Both the position numbers and the translations under genes were made by a program. Positions 26,194 through 36,260 of a DNA stretch of 64,000 nucleotides are shown here, piece after piece. The notes under the pieces are model-generated. The model made no database searches and was not told the DNA's origin. It was given only the letters and a program-made list of their open reading frames with translations. The stretch is from contig NZ_BJDQ01000006.1 in assembly GCF_005405225.1 (NCBI RefSeq), positions 1-64,000 of the forward strand, read 5' to 3'. This stretch comes from Enterococcus dongliensis (GTDB taxonomy: Bacteria; Bacillota; Bacilli; Lactobacillales; Enterococcaceae). The number at the start of each line of letters is the position of its first letter. Positions within the stretch are counted from its first letter, which is position 1.

Positions 26194-27366
26194 ATGATTG
26201 AATTTGACCATGTCTCTAAAATATACCCTGGAAACAAAGTCGCAGCAGAAGACGTTACTCTTTCAATCGACAAAGGAGAATTCGTTTGTTTGATTGGAAC
26301 CAGTGGTAGTGGAAAAACAACAACTATGAGGATGATCAATCGAATGATCGATCCAACAAAAGGAACGATCACGATTAACGGTGAGGATATCCAAAAGAAA
26401 AATCCTGTCGAATTACGACGCCAAATCGGCTACGTGATTCAAAACATCGGACTTATGCCGCATATGACAATCCGCGAAAATATAACCCTGGTACAACGGT
26501 TATTGAAAGTAAGCAAAGAAGAACAAAATAAAACAGCAGAAAAGATGATCGATCTTGTAGAATTGCCACGTGATATGCTGGATCGCTATCCCCATGAATT
26601 ATCTGGCGGACAACAACAACGGATCGGCGTCGTGCGCGCACTTGCGGCTGACCAAGATGTCATTTTAATGGATGAACCTTTTGGCGCCTTGGATCCAATC
26701 ACCCGTGATTCGTTACAAGATCTGGTGAAAGATTTACAAGAACGGCTAGGTAAAACCATTGTTTTTGTTACCCATGATATGGATGAAGCACTGAAACTAG
26801 CCAATCGGATCGCCATCATGGACGATGGCAAAGTGATTCAATACGATACGCCAGAAAATATCTTGCAACAGCCGGCAAATGAATTCGTAGAAGAACTTTT
26901 AGGTGAAGATCGCTTACTACAAGCTAAACCGGATACGACCACTGTTGGTGAAATTATGATGCCAACAGCTGTATCGATTACTCCCGAAAAAAGTTTGCAG
27001 AGTTCGATTCGTTTGATGCGTGAAAAACGTGTAGATACTTTGTTAGTCGTAGATGAAGACAATGTCTTAAAAGGATTTGTCGATGTTGAAACGATTGACC
27101 GCGAGCGTCGTCATGGAAAAGCGACCAGTATTGGCGATATCGTGAATTCGAAAGTTTTTTATGTCAAAGAATCTGATCTAGTCAGAGATAGTCTGCAACG
27201 GATTTTAAAACGCGGCGTAAAGTATGTTCCTGTCGTAGACGACAACAAGCATCTTGTCGGAATCTTAACGAGAGTTTCATTAGTAGATATCATTTACGAT
27301 GTCCTTTGGGGCGAAGAAGAGACTTTCGGAGATGCGGCTGAGAATATCACAAGCGAGGAGGCGTAA
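26194..27366 (+). CDS. opuCA: osmoprotectant ABC transporter, ATP-binding subunit
   Basis: Energises uptake of carnitine, choline or glycine betaine. Residues 1-240 are the ATPase: Walker A GTSGSGKT at 35-42, signature LSGGQQQR, Walker [13 protein letters not shown]. Two CBS domains follow (about 255-370); in related OpuCA proteins the CBS pair binds cyclic di-AMP and shuts uptake down. The ATG at 26194 follows AGGAGTG; a longer TTG-started frame is rejected. 390 residues. Two nt separate it from opuCB. First gene of opuCABCD. Confidence 0.95.
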   Translation: MIEFDHVSKIYPGNKVAAEDVTLSIDKGEFVCLIGTSGSGKTTTMRMINRMIDPTKGTITINGEDIQKKNPVELRRQIGYVIQNIGLMPHMTIRENITLVQRLLKVSKEEQNKTAEKMIDLVELPRDMLDRYPHELSGGQQQRIGVVRALAADQDVILMDEPFGALDPITRDSLQDLVKDLQERLGKTIVFVTHDMDEALKLANRIAIMDDGKVIQYDTPENILQQPANEFVEELLGEDRLLQAKPDTTTVGEIMMPTAVSITPEKSLQSSIRLMREKRVDTLLVVDEDNVLKGFVDVETIDRERRHGKATSIGDIVNSKVFYVKESDLVRDSLQRILKRGVKYVPVVDDNKHLVGILTRVSLVDIIYDVLWGEEETFGDAAENITSEEA

Positions 27367-27368
27367 TT

Positions 27369-28004
27369 ATGCAAGCATTCATCAATGATTATGGTGGGCA
27401 AATGCTGTCAAAAAGCGCTGAGCATTTATATATCTCTGGAATTGCTCTAGGACTTGGAATCTTAGTTGCTGTTCCTTTAGGAATTCTTCTGACCCGTTTG
27501 CCCAAAATCGCAAGTTTTGTGATCGGGATTGCTAGTGTTTTACAAACAGTCCCTTCTCTTGCATTGTTAGCGTTAATGATCCCCTTTTTAGGCGTAGGAA
27601 AATTTCCAGCGATTATCGCCTTGTTTATTTATTCTTTATTGCCTATCTTGCGTAATACTTTTATCGGGATGAAAAATGTCGATCGTAACTATCGAGATGT
27701 TGCAAAAGGTATGGGGATGACCGATCTTCAATCGATCTTCACGGTAGAATTACCAATCGCAATTCCAACCATCATGGCAGGGATTCGCTTAGCTGCGGTC
27801 TATGTTATTGCGTGGGCAACTTTAGCTTCTTATATTGGTGCGGGGGGATTAGGCGATATGATTTTCAGTGGGTTGAATAATTTCCAACCACCGTTGATCA
27901 TCGCAGGGACAGTGCCAGTCATTTTGATTGCACTAATCACCGATCTTCTACTGGGTTTTTTAGAAGATCACCTAACTCCAGTTGCTCTAAGGAAGGAGGA
28001 GTAA
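27369..28004 (+). CDS. opuCB: osmoprotectant ABC transporter, permease
   Basis: 211 residues, with five to six membrane helices and the permease EAA-like loop ([20 protein letters not shown]) that contacts the ATPase. [14 protein letters not shown] is typical of the OpuCB/OpuCD/ProW family. It sits between opuCA and the binding protein and ends in RKEE. It forms a heterodimeric channel with opuCD. Confidence 0.94.
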   Translation: MQAFINDYGGQMLSKSAEHLYISGIALGLGILVAVPLGILLTRLPKIASFVIGIASVLQTVPSLALLALMIPFLGVGKFPAIIALFIYSLLPILRNTFIGMKNVDRNYRDVAKGMGMTDLQSIFTVELPIAIPTIMAGIRLAAVYVIAWATLASYIGAGGLGDMIFSGLNNFQPPLIIAGTVPVILIALITDLLLGFLEDHLTPVALRKEE

Positions 28005-28007
28005 AGA

Positions 28008-28922
28008 ATGAAAAAATTAAAAACTTTGGCTTTACTCGGCCTCTCGTTACTATTTTTAAGCAGTTGTTCTTTTCCAGGTTTAGCTTCTAACGACAAAGAG
28101 ACGATTGCCGTTACCGGCGGAATCACTTCAGAGATGCAAATTCTGGGCAGTATTACCGCTGGAATGATTGAACATTACACCGATAAAGATACGACTGTCA
28201 TCAATAATCTAGCGACTAATATGATCAACCATCAGGCAATGTTGAAAGGAGATGCTTCGGTGTCTTCGGCACGTTACACCGGAACAGATTTATCCTCTAT
28301 TTTACAGCTGCCTGCTGAGAAGGATCCTAAAAAAGCTTTTACGATCGTTCATGATGCTTTTCAAGAACGGTTTGACCAGACATGGCTCCCTTCTTATGGT
28401 TTTGACAATACGTATGTCTTTTTAGTACGCAAGGATACAGCTAAAAAATACAATTTGAAAAAAACGAGCGACTTAAAAAAAGTTGCTGGAGAATTAAAAA
28501 CCGGTGTAGATACTTCATGGATCACACGTAAGGGAGACGGTTACGAGGGATTCAAAGAAGCTTATGGTTTTGAATTTTCTTCGATCCTGCCAATGCAGGT
28601 CAGCTTAGTTTACGATGCCTTATCTGTCGGTAAGATGGATATCGTCCTCGGTTATTCGACTGATGGACGAATCGCTAGTTATGATCTAGTGATGTTGGAA
28701 GACGACCTGCGTTTCTTCCCGCCGTATGATGCTGCACCGATCGTTTCTAATAAATTATTGAAATCTGATCCTGAAGTCAAAGATGCTCTAGAACGTTTAG
28801 ACGGCAAAATCTCAACAAAGCAAATGCAAAAACTCAATTATCGCGCAGACAATGATCTAGTCGAGCCACAAATCGTGGCAGAAGATTTTCTAAAAGAACA
28901 TAACTATTTCGAAGGGAAGTGA
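28008..28922 (+). CDS. opuCC: osmoprotectant-binding lipoprotein
   Basis: Substrate-binding protein anchored outside the membrane. Signal peptide at 1-19 with lipobox LSSC (Cys at about residue 20); mature domain of the OpuAC type with KKTSDLKKV and GYSTDGRIASYDLVMLEDDL near 210-235. 304 residues. Three nt after opuCB; the stop overlaps the opuCD GTG start (GTGA). Confidence 0.94.
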   Translation: MKKLKTLALLGLSLLFLSSCSFPGLASNDKETIAVTGGITSEMQILGSITAGMIEHYTDKDTTVINNLATNMINHQAMLKGDASVSSARYTGTDLSSILQLPAEKDPKKAFTIVHDAFQERFDQTWLPSYGFDNTYVFLVRKDTAKKYNLKKTSDLKKVAGELKTGVDTSWITRKGDGYEGFKEAYGFEFSSILPMQVSLVYDALSVGKMDIVLGYSTDGRIASYDLVMLEDDLRFFPPYDAAPIVSNKLLKSDPEVKDALERLDGKISTKQMQKLNYRADNDLVEPQIVAEDFLKEHNYFEGK

Positions 28923-29590
28923 GCGTAGTGGAAAATCTAAATACTTTTCAACAATTCATTCAATATTATCAAACGAATGGCAGTATCATTTTCGCACAGT
29001 TCATTCGCCACTTCTTGATTTCGATCTATGGAGTGATCTTTGCAGCAATCGTTGGGATTCCATTAGGAATTTTCATCGCTCGCCATACAAAAATGGCTAA
29101 TTGGGTAATCCGTTTAGCAAATGTAATCCAAACGATTCCTTCACTTGCCATGATCTCAGTCTTAATGATTGGCATGGGGCTTGGTGTGAATGTCGTGATT
29201 CTAACTGTCTTTTTGTATTCCTTATTACCGATTATAAAAAACACCTATACTGGCATGAGTCAAGTTGATCGAAATGCCTTAGATGTTGGAACAGGTATGG
29301 GCATGACACCTTGGCAACGGCTGCATATGATTGAGCTCCCGCTTTCTGTTTCCGTAATCATGGCGGGGATTCGAAATGCGTTAGTCGTTGCGATTGGAAT
29401 CACTGCTATCGGTGTGTTCGTTGGTGCCGGTGGTCTGGGAGATATTATTATTCGCGGAACAAACGCTACAGATGGAACGGCAATCATTTTAGCTGGCGCA
29501 TTACCTACCGCTTTAATGGCTATCATGACTGACTGGATCTTAAGCATCATTGAACGAAAATTAGATCCCACCACAAAATCTAGCCGATAA
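28919..29590 (+). CDS. opuCD: osmoprotectant ABC transporter, permease
   Basis: Second channel subunit, 223 residues, related to opuCB: VIQTIPSLAMISVLM and the ATPase-contact loop DVGTGMGMTPWQRLHMIELP. The GTG at 28919 overlaps the opuCC stop by 4 nt; a second GTG at 28928 has better spacing from AAGGGA and is an alternative start. Last gene of the operon. Confidence 0.93.
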   Translation: MSVVENLNTFQQFIQYYQTNGSIIFAQFIRHFLISIYGVIFAAIVGIPLGIFIARHTKMANWVIRLANVIQTIPSLAMISVLMIGMGLGVNVVILTVFLYSLLPIIKNTYTGMSQVDRNALDVGTGMGMTPWQRLHMIELPLSVSVIMAGIRNALVVAIGITAIGVFVGAGGLGDIIIRGTNATDGTAIILAGALPTALMAIMTDWILSIIERKLDPTTKSSR

Positions 29591-29616
29591 ACCGTTTATG
29601 TCATAAATTATAACCA

Positions 29617-29685
29617 AAAAAATATCCAAACTATCTAGATTGTTCCTGTAATGAACAGTCACTTGATAGTTTGGATATTTTTTGT
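29617..29685. terminator. terminator of opuC with 17-bp arms
   Basis: Arms 29619-29635 (AAAATATCCAAACTATC) and 29665-29681 pair perfectly. The loop carries a smaller TGTTC/GAACA stem. A and T runs flank both sides. The arms are nearly the same as those of the terminator at 57652-57723. Confidence 0.88.
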
Positions 29686-29863
29686 CACAAGATAGCTTAC
29701 CTTAATTTTTTTCGGTTACTTTTTCATTTTATTTTGATTTTTCTACTCGATCTGAGATTTTCTCCAATGAATTTGGTATTATCTATTAAAAGTTAGTTCA
29801 ATATCATTACGCTGGTTCAGTCACTATTGGAATCACGTAGTTAAAAATGAAGTTGGTGAAAAA

Positions 29864-30892
29864 TTGGAAGGGTTAGTTTGTAAATATTGTGGCGGAAACC
29901 AGTTCAACAAAACTGTAAAAGGATATGAATGCACCTATTGTCATACACTCTATGAATTTGAGCCAGAAAAAAAAGAACGACTATCGAATAAAAATCGCAG
30001 ATGGTTTATTGCTGTTTTTGCTATTTTGATACTTGGTCTAGGCAGTAATATTCTTATCCCCTATTTTAGTCAGTTACTCTTAAAAGACGGTAATCTTTTC
30101 ACTGTTACAAAAACAAATGATTCAGATGAAGTGACCTACTCTGAAAAAACGAGCAGTTCCAGTAAAGCAACCTATTCTGCTAATCAATTAAACAATCCTG
30201 AGCGAAATGTCCGAATTGCTGAGCTTTCTTTAAATCAAGCAGACATCGAGCAAGCTGTCGCTTCTGTCAAAAAATACGGTGGAGAAAAGACGAAAAAATT
30301 TGAGGAACGTTTGGACAAAGCAAAAAAAGAACAAATTTATTTAAAAAAGAATCGAGCAAAAGCCGCACCTAAAACGGACATGCTCATTGAAAATCCAGAT
30401 TCTGAATTTGCTGTGACTACCTATTATCGTGAAGCAGGTTATCTAGCTGCCTATGGTCCAGAGTTCAATCAGTATTCTACATCTGATATTTTAGGAATCT
30501 GGGGACAGCCAGATGCGGTCATTACTGATTCCGATCAAATCGAAAAAAATCTTACGCTGGAATTTGATGAAAAGAACAATCCCATCAGCTATGAAGCCAA
30601 AATGATTAATGCTCAGTGGCAGCAAGGTCAGTTGACCTGGCGAGAAGTTAGGGCTTTTAGTTTAATTCTTAAAGACAGCTCTTTTGCGGCCTATACAAAA
30701 GAATTTGTCTACGAGAAACAAGGAAAACCCAATGTTTATTTTACAGACGGACATGTAGGCTATGTGACTCCAATAATACGTTATCTCTCCTTTACTCGAT
30801 TACCTGAAAAATATCCTCGTGAAGGATTAGGTAAATACCCGGATGATTTCCCAAAAAATTATGGATTGGATGGACGCTTCCATGATAAATAA
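29864..30892 (+). CDS. zinc-ribbon membrane protein, 342 aa
   Basis: N-terminal zinc ribbon with Cys at 6, 9, 23 and 26 (CKYC ... CTYC), a basic stretch (KKERLSNKNRR), one membrane helix at about 48-70, then an extracytoplasmic part. Residues about 85-110 are Ser/Thr-rich; 120-165 are Lys/Glu-rich and helical; 180-330 form a globular domain with YYREAGYL and SDILGIWGQPDAVI. The start is a TTG at 29864; the frame is closed just upstream (TGA 29858-29860) and the ribosome-binding site is weak (GGTGA). It overlaps a paralogous gene by 11 nt. Function unknown; perhaps a membrane sensor with a cytoplasmic zinc site. Confidence 0.78.
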   Translation: MEGLVCKYCGGNQFNKTVKGYECTYCHTLYEFEPEKKERLSNKNRRWFIAVFAILILGLGSNILIPYFSQLLLKDGNLFTVTKTNDSDEVTYSEKTSSSSKATYSANQLNNPERNVRIAELSLNQADIEQAVASVKKYGGEKTKKFEERLDKAKKEQIYLKKNRAKAAPKTDMLIENPDSEFAVTTYYREAGYLAAYGPEFNQYSTSDILGIWGQPDAVITDSDQIEKNLTLEFDEKNNPISYEAKMINAQWQQGQLTWREVRAFSLILKDSSFAAYTKEFVYEKQGKPNVYFTDGHVGYVTPIIRYLSFTRLPEKYPREGLGKYPDDFPKNYGLDGRFHDK

Positions 30893-31478
30893 AGAATGTA
30901 TGAATTGCGGCAGCACTCAATTCCATCAAGTAGAAAATGGCTGGCAATGTGATTATTGCGGGACGCTTTATATAGAACAAAAAAAACAGCAGCCTCCAGA
31001 ACCAATCCATCATCAATCAACTTTTTTAAAGCAGAAAAGTCGCCTCGCTATCGGAGTGATTCTTGCACTTGGATTTATTTCACTTGGACCATTAAATTAT
31101 TTTATCTCTAAAGCTGACAATAATGAACCAGCTGTTTCCTATGAACCAATCGAGATAGATTCCCCAGATTCTACAACTGCAACTAAGCTGCCTGGGAAAT
31201 GGACACAAGACATTTATGATTCAGTCAAAGTAGCAACCGAAGTGTATGATGCTGATAATGAAAAATACTCGTTTACTGGTGGATCAAACTACAAAGAATT
31301 AGAAAAATTAGTAGGAAAACCAGATACTCTCATTAGTTGGGAAAAAGAAGAACACGGTATGCCGCCAAGGGTTTTAGCTACTTGGGAAAATACCGAAGAT
31401 GGTGAGTATGTGGATCATTCGATCAGTGTCACTTATGAGAAAAAGACGCAGAGAATTACGGATAAAGATTATCAGTAA
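30882..31478 (+). CDS. zinc-ribbon membrane protein, 198 aa, paralog of the preceding gene
   Basis: Same plan as the upstream protein but shorter: Cys at 6, 9, 23 and 26 (CMNC ... CDYC) at identical positions, which supports the ATG at 30882; a basic segment; a membrane helix at about 50-70; and an extracytoplasmic part with NYKELEKLVGKPDTLISWEKEE, which resembles the GQPDAVI region of its neighbour. Its start lies inside the end of the first gene, so translation is probably coupled. Function unknown. The two may work together as a membrane complex. Confidence 0.78.
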   Translation: MINKECMNCGSTQFHQVENGWQCDYCGTLYIEQKKQQPPEPIHHQSTFLKQKSRLAIGVILALGFISLGPLNYFISKADNNEPAVSYEPIEIDSPDSTTATKLPGKWTQDIYDSVKVATEVYDADNEKYSFTGGSNYKELEKLVGKPDTLISWEKEEHGMPPRVLATWENTEDGEYVDHSISVTYEKKTQRITDKDYQ

Positions 31479-31495
31479 AACATGATTTAATGACG

Positions 31496-31532
31496 AAAAA
31501 AGACCAAGCATTTTACGCTTGGTCTTTTTTTT
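31496..31532. terminator. bidirectional terminator
   Basis: AAAAGACCAAGC / GCTTGGTCTTTT hairpin with A and T runs outside, between the plus-strand zinc-ribbon pair and the minus-strand ABC genes. Confidence 0.93.
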
Positions 31533-33375
31533 ATTCTGCTAATTCTTCAAATTGAGAATTATATAATGATGCATAGAGTCCTTGTTGTGCTAATAGCTCT
31601 TCATGGGTCCCTTGTTCTTTGATGTCCCCGTCTTGCATATACAAGATTTTGTCTGCATCCTTGATGGTCGATAGACGATGGGCAATGACAAATGACGTCC
31701 GTCCTTCCATCAAATTATTCATCGCTTCTTGGATTAGTTCTTCTGTCCGGGTATCTACCGATGACGTTGCTTCATCTAAGATCAAGATTGGTTTGTCTGC
31801 CAAGATTGCTCGTGCAATTGTCAGCAATTGTTTTTGACCTTGTGAGATATTGGAAGATTCTTCGTTTAATTCCATTTCATAACCGCCTGGCAATGTCTTG
31901 ATGAAATGATCGACACGAGCAGCTTTTGCGGCTGCATAGACTTCTTCATCCGTGGCATCTAAACGGCCATAACGAAGATTGTCCATAATCGTTCCTTTGA
32001 ACAACCAAGTATCTTGTAGAACCATTCCGATATTTTTACGCAAATCAGCCCGATTAAAATCTTGAATGTTGTGTCCATCAATCTTAATAGCTCCTGAATT
32101 GACGTCATAAAATCGCATCAATAATTTGACCATCGTTGTTTTTCCGGCTCCTGTCGGTCCAACGATAGCGACTGTCTGTCCTGGATCGACGTGAGACGTA
32201 AAGTCTTGGATGATAATCTTGTCTGATGTATAACCAAACTGAACATGATCAAAATCAACCATTCCAGCTGCTTTATCAATCTGTACTGGATTTTCTGCCA
32301 GTTGATCTTCTTCCTCTTCATTCAAGAATTCAAAGACCCGTTCAGCCGCTGCGGCCATTGATTGCAGCATATTCGATACTTGAGCAAGTTGTGCAATAGG
32401 TTGTGTCAAATTACGAACATATTGGATAAAGGCTTGGATGTCACCAACTGTGATTACCCCATTATATGCCATGATCCCACCGGCAATCGCTACGCCAACA
32501 TACCCTAAGTTTCCAATGAAATTCATAATCGGCTGCATCAATCCAGAAAGAAATTGTGATTTCCAAGCTGATTTGAACAAGACATCATTTTGTTCTTTGA
32601 ATTCTACCAATGAATTTTCTTCTTCATTAAATAAACGGACAATGGTATAGCCGCCGATCGTTTCTTCGACTTTCCCGTTGATGACACCTAAGTATTCTTG
32701 TTGGGTCTGGAAATATTTCTGTGAATTTTTTACAACGACCATGATCAGAATCAATGAGATGGGTACAATCAAAATTGCGATTCCCGTCATTTTTACCGAG
32801 ATGGAAAGCATCATCACGATTACTCCGACAATTGTAAATGTTGAAGTAATCAGCTGTGTCAAACTTTGGTTTAAAGATTGTCCCAAAGTGTCCACGTCAT
32901 TAGTGATCCGTGACAAAACCTCACCCGTTGTGCGACTTTCAAAATAATTCATTGGCATACGGTTGATTTTTTCAGAGATCTCTTTTCGCATACGATAAGT
33001 GATTTTTTGCGAGATTGTTGACATGATCCAGCCTTGAATTACTCCGAACAGAGAAGACAAGACATATAGACCTAACATGAAGAGGAGAACGCCACCGATC
33101 TTCTCAAAATTGATGTCGCCAGTTCCTTCATATTTCTTCGTTAAACCTGTAAATAATTCAGTGATTGCTTTTGATAAGATTTTAGGTCCCCAGATATTAA
33201 ATATCGTTGAGGCAATCGCAAAAATCATTACAAGAAAAACCGCAATTTTATATGCGCCAAGATAAGAGATCAATTTTTTGATCGTCCCTTTAAAGTCTTT
33301 AGCTTTTTCTACTGGTGCTGCGCCCATATGTCCATGTCCGCCACCACGAGGGCGATTTTGTTGTTTATCTGCCAT
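31531..33375 (-). CDS. heterodimeric ABC exporter, catalytic subunit
   Basis: Half-transporter with six membrane helices (about 40-335) and an ATPase domain: Walker A GPTGAGKTT near residue 402, signature ISQGQKQ, Walker B ILILDEATSSVD with the catalytic Glu, and His in IAHRLST. The N-terminal 35 residues are Gly/His-rich (RGGGHGHMG). 614 residues. It pairs with the gene just upstream (15-nt gap), whose ATP site is degenerate, as in the LmrCD, BmrCD and EfrCD exporters. Drug or lipid export at the membrane is likely. AGGAGG precedes the ATG. Confidence 0.92.
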   Translation of the reverse strand: MADKQQNRPRGGGHGHMGAAPVEKAKDFKGTIKKLISYLGAYKIAVFLVMIFAIASTIFNIWGPKILSKAITELFTGLTKKYEGTGDINFEKIGGVLLFMLGLYVLSSLFGVIQGWIMSTISQKITYRMRKEISEKINRMPMNYFESRTTGEVLSRITNDVDTLGQSLNQSLTQLITSTFTIVGVIVMMLSISVKMTGIAILIVPISLILIMVVVKNSQKYFQTQQEYLGVINGKVEETIGGYTIVRLFNEEENSLVEFKEQNDVLFKSAWKSQFLSGLMQPIMNFIGNLGYVGVAIAGGIMAYNGVITVGDIQAFIQYVRNLTQPIAQLAQVSNMLQSMAAAAERVFEFLNEEEEDQLAENPVQIDKAAGMVDFDHVQFGYTSDKIIIQDFTSHVDPGQTVAIVGPTGAGKTTMVKLLMRFYDVNSGAIKIDGHNIQDFNRADLRKNIGMVLQDTWLFKGTIMDNLRYGRLDATDEEVYAAAKAARVDHFIKTLPGGYEMELNEESSNISQGQKQLLTIARAILADKPILILDEATSSVDTRTEELIQEAMNNLMEGRTSFVIAHRLSTIKDADKILYMQDGDIKEQGTHEELLAQQGLYASLYNSQFEELAE

Positions 33376-33390
33376 TTTTTTCGCTCCTCC

Positions 33391-35775
33391 TTAATCCGCT
33401 TCTTCTATGCCTAGTTCAGCATTGCTTAATTGTGACTGGGCAATTTCTTGATAGACTGCTGATGATTCCATCAATTCTTCATGACGACCTTGAGCAACGA
33501 CACGACCTTCGTCTAAGACAATGATATTGTCAGCATGCAAAATCGTTGAGATTTTTTGCGCAACGATGATCTGAGTCACATCTTTGACATTTTCTGACAA
33601 TGCGCGACGCAGTGTAACATCCGTCTTGTTATCAAGTGCAGAGAATGAATCATCAAAAATCAAAATCTTAGGATTTTTCGCTAACGCCCGTGCAATCGAC
33701 AACCGTTGTTTTTGTCCGCCAGAAACGTTAGTCCCGCCTTGAGAGATCGAACGTTCAAAACCTTTTTCATTGGCATTGATGAATTCAGTGGCTTGGGCAA
33801 TCTCAGCAGCTTTTTTCATTTGTTCGTCTGAGATATTGGCATCACCAAATTTGATATTTGATGCAATATCACCAGAGAACAACACACCTTTTTGTGGTAC
33901 AAAGCCCATGAGTTCGTGCAACTTATGCAGACTCATTTGCCGAATATCGATACCATCAATCGTAATCCGTCCGCCAGTCACATCAAATAAACGCGGAATC
34001 AAGTTGACGATTGTCGATTTCCCAGAACCGGTAGATCCGATTAAAGCAGTCGTTTCGCCCGGTTTAGCCGTAAAGTTGATATGATGCAAGACATCCGCAT
34101 CGGCATCGCCATAACGGAATTGAACACCTTCAAATTTCACTTCACCTTTGAAGTCATGATCATCTTTTGGTTTTTCAGGATCTTTGATTGTTGGTTCAGT
34201 ATTCAACACTTCATCTACCCGAGCAGCCGCTACATTTGACCGCGGTAAAATGATTGAAACCATCGATAACATCATGAAGGCCATTACGATCTGCATCGTG
34301 TAAGTAATAAATGCCATCATATCCCCAACTTGCATTTGACCGTTACTCATGTTTTGGCCACCGACCCAAACAATCAAAACAGAGATACCATTCATTAAAA
34401 GCATCATAACCGGCATCAATAATGACATCGCACGGTTAACGAACATTTGTGTCTTCATCAAATTCGTATTAGCTGTATCAAAACGTTTCTCTTCAAATTT
34501 CTCACGAGAGAACGCACGAATTACTGGCAAACCTGTAATAATCTCACGGGAAACTAAGTTCACTCGGTCAACCAAATTTTGTAACGCTTTGAATTTCGGC
34601 ATCGTTGTGAGCAACAATGTCAAGACTAAGATCAAGACTCCAGCTACTGCTACACCGACAATCCAGCCCATTCCAGTACCTGTTTGATAAACTCTGTAAA
34701 TACCGCCAATCCCTAAGATTGGTGCATATAAAACGATTCGCATAATCATCACAAGACCCATTTGAATTTGTTGGATATCATTTGTATTACGCGTAATCAA
34801 TGAAGCAGGTGAGAATTTTTCCATTTCATTATTTGAAAAGGCCAATGTTTGTTCATACTGACCAACCCGCAGATTTTTTCCGACTGTTGCGGCAACTAAT
34901 GAGCCGATCAGACCGACGATGATTGCAGCTACTGCAGAGACTAAGGTCAATCCAATCATTTTAGCGCCTGTTTTGATGATATAATCTGTTTGGATTTTTT
35001 TAGTATTCATATCTAGTTCTTTGTATTCTGATAACGTTAATTGAATACCGACAGATTTTAGTGTATCTTCTCCAACACTGCCTAATCCTTCTTTTGTTGC
35101 TTTACGTGCAGCTTCAACTTTTTCTGGCATCGCAGCATTTTTTTCTTTCGCCGCATTACCAAGTTCTTGTGCTTGGGTACCTTTCGTTTGTGCCTCAGCT
35201 GCTAATTTTTGTGCTTCAGCACCTTTTGCGGCTGCCGTTGCCGCATCTGTTGCTGTTGCTGCTTCTTTACCAGCAGCTTGCGCTTGTTGGCCTAGTTCTT
35301 TAGCTTCTTGACCTAAGGCTTGCGCTTTTTCGGCATCTTTTGAGATTGCTGTGTAACTTGTGACAACGTCATTGATTTCTTTATTCGTATTGCTTGATTT
35401 TTCTGATTGGGTAGAAGCAATCATCAACATTGGTAGATTAAAGATTTTAGCCAACTTATCTTTGGTCATACCTTTTTGAAGATCCAATTTATAAATGTCA
35501 ACTTTCTTTCCATCAACGGTTTGAGTTGCTTCTTTATAATTATCATCGATGATTTGTTTTTCTTCATCAGTCATAAATAACTTGATTCCTTGAAGCGTTG
35601 ACTTTCTAACTTTATCAGGAGTTGATTGTTCTAGTCCTCCTTGTTGAATACCGACATCGACGATATCTGACGTTAAGCTTGGCAAGCTCAGATCACTAGA
35701 TGCCTGCACAATTAATAGTAATAATACGGCAATAATTGCATACCAGTATTTACCAAGATATTTAAAAATCTTCAC
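33391..35775 (-). CDS. heterodimeric ABC exporter, degenerate-site subunit with a large extracellular insertion
   Basis: 794 residues, about 200 longer than usual. Membrane helix 1 is at about 12-28, then an insertion at about 45-265, then helix 2 at about 270-295. Residues 145-215 of the insertion are almost only Ala, Gln, Glu, Lys, Gly and Thr and look like a coiled coil. The ATPase part has Walker A GSTGSGKST and signature VSGGQKQRL, but Walker B is ILIFDDSFSALD (Asp in place of the catalytic Glu) and the switch His is Gln (VAQKIST). This is the normal asymmetry of heterodimers. GTG start at 35775, overlapping the MarR stop by 1 nt; GGAAGGGGA is upstream. Confidence 0.9.
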   Translation of the reverse strand: MKIFKYLGKYWYAIIAVLLLLIVQASSDLSLPSLTSDIVDVGIQQGGLEQSTPDKVRKSTLQGIKLFMTDEEKQIIDDNYKEATQTVDGKKVDIYKLDLQKGMTKDKLAKIFNLPMLMIASTQSEKSSNTNKEINDVVTSYTAISKDAEKAQALGQEAKELGQQAQAAGKEAATATDAATAAAKGAEAQKLAAEAQTKGTQAQELGNAAKEKNAAMPEKVEAARKATKEGLGSVGEDTLKSVGIQLTLSEYKELDMNTKKIQTDYIIKTGAKMIGLTLVSAVAAIIVGLIGSLVAATVGKNLRVGQYEQTLAFSNNEMEKFSPASLITRNTNDIQQIQMGLVMIMRIVLYAPILGIGGIYRVYQTGTGMGWIVGVAVAGVLILVLTLLLTTMPKFKALQNLVDRVNLVSREIITGLPVIRAFSREKFEEKRFDTANTNLMKTQMFVNRAMSLLMPVMMLLMNGISVLIVWVGGQNMSNGQMQVGDMMAFITYTMQIVMAFMMLSMVSIILPRSNVAAARVDEVLNTEPTIKDPEKPKDDHDFKGEVKFEGVQFRYGDADADVLHHINFTAKPGETTALIGSTGSGKSTIVNLIPRLFDVTGGRITIDGIDIRQMSLHKLHELMGFVPQKGVLFSGDIASNIKFGDANISDEQMKKAAEIAQATEFINANEKGFERSISQGGTNVSGGQKQRLSIARALAKNPKILIFDDSFSALDNKTDVTLRRALSENVKDVTQIIVAQKISTILHADNIIVLDEGRVVAQGRHEELMESSAVYQEIAQSQLSNAELGIEEAD

Positions 35776-36221
35776 TATTGATCACATTCCCCTTCCATGG
35801 ATATTTTTTTAGAGTAGCGAATAAACTTAGCAGTCAATTCAAGGTATTTTTTAGTATCTTCCACACCCATCATTTCAAATACACGAACAACTTTGTTGCG
35901 TCTCTCCTGCTTTTCAGCTTTTGCTACTTTTTTCCCACTTTCTGTTAAGCTAACATTGATTCGGCGCCGATCATCTGCATCCATCGTTCGAATGATCAGC
36001 CCACGCTTTTCCAAATTTCCAAGTACAGCAGCAATGCGTGCTGTAGATAAATTCAGCGTCTCGGCTAAATGTTTCGGATTGGTGGGTTCACCTAATCGAT
36101 CAAGCACATTAATGACGATGTTTGCGCCTTTACTGCTTTTTTCGATTTTACTGAATGCACCATGACGATTTTTGACCATCATCTGTGTTAGCTTTTGTTC
36201 AGCTTCTTCTGCAAAAGTCAT
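35775..36221 (-). CDS. MarR-family regulator of the ABC exporter operon
   Basis: 148 residues; winged helix-turn-helix at about 50-105 with NPKHLAETLNLSTARIAAVLGNLEKRG and the wing DADDRRRINVSLTESG. AAGGAG lies 7 nt before the ATG. It is the first gene of a three-gene operon with the two ABC subunits, and a palindrome sits in its promoter (36261-36273). It is therefore probably an autorepressor that releases the exporter genes when a ligand binds. Confidence 0.92.
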   Translation of the reverse strand: MTFAEEAEQKLTQMMVKNRHGAFSKIEKSSKGANIVINVLDRLGEPTNPKHLAETLNLSTARIAAVLGNLEKRGLIIRTMDADDRRRINVSLTESGKKVAKAEKQERRNKVVRVFEMMGVEDTKKYLELTAKFIRYSKKISMEGECDQ

Positions 36222-36260
36222 TCATTTTCTCCTTCCAAAAACATATGGCTAATTTAATAC

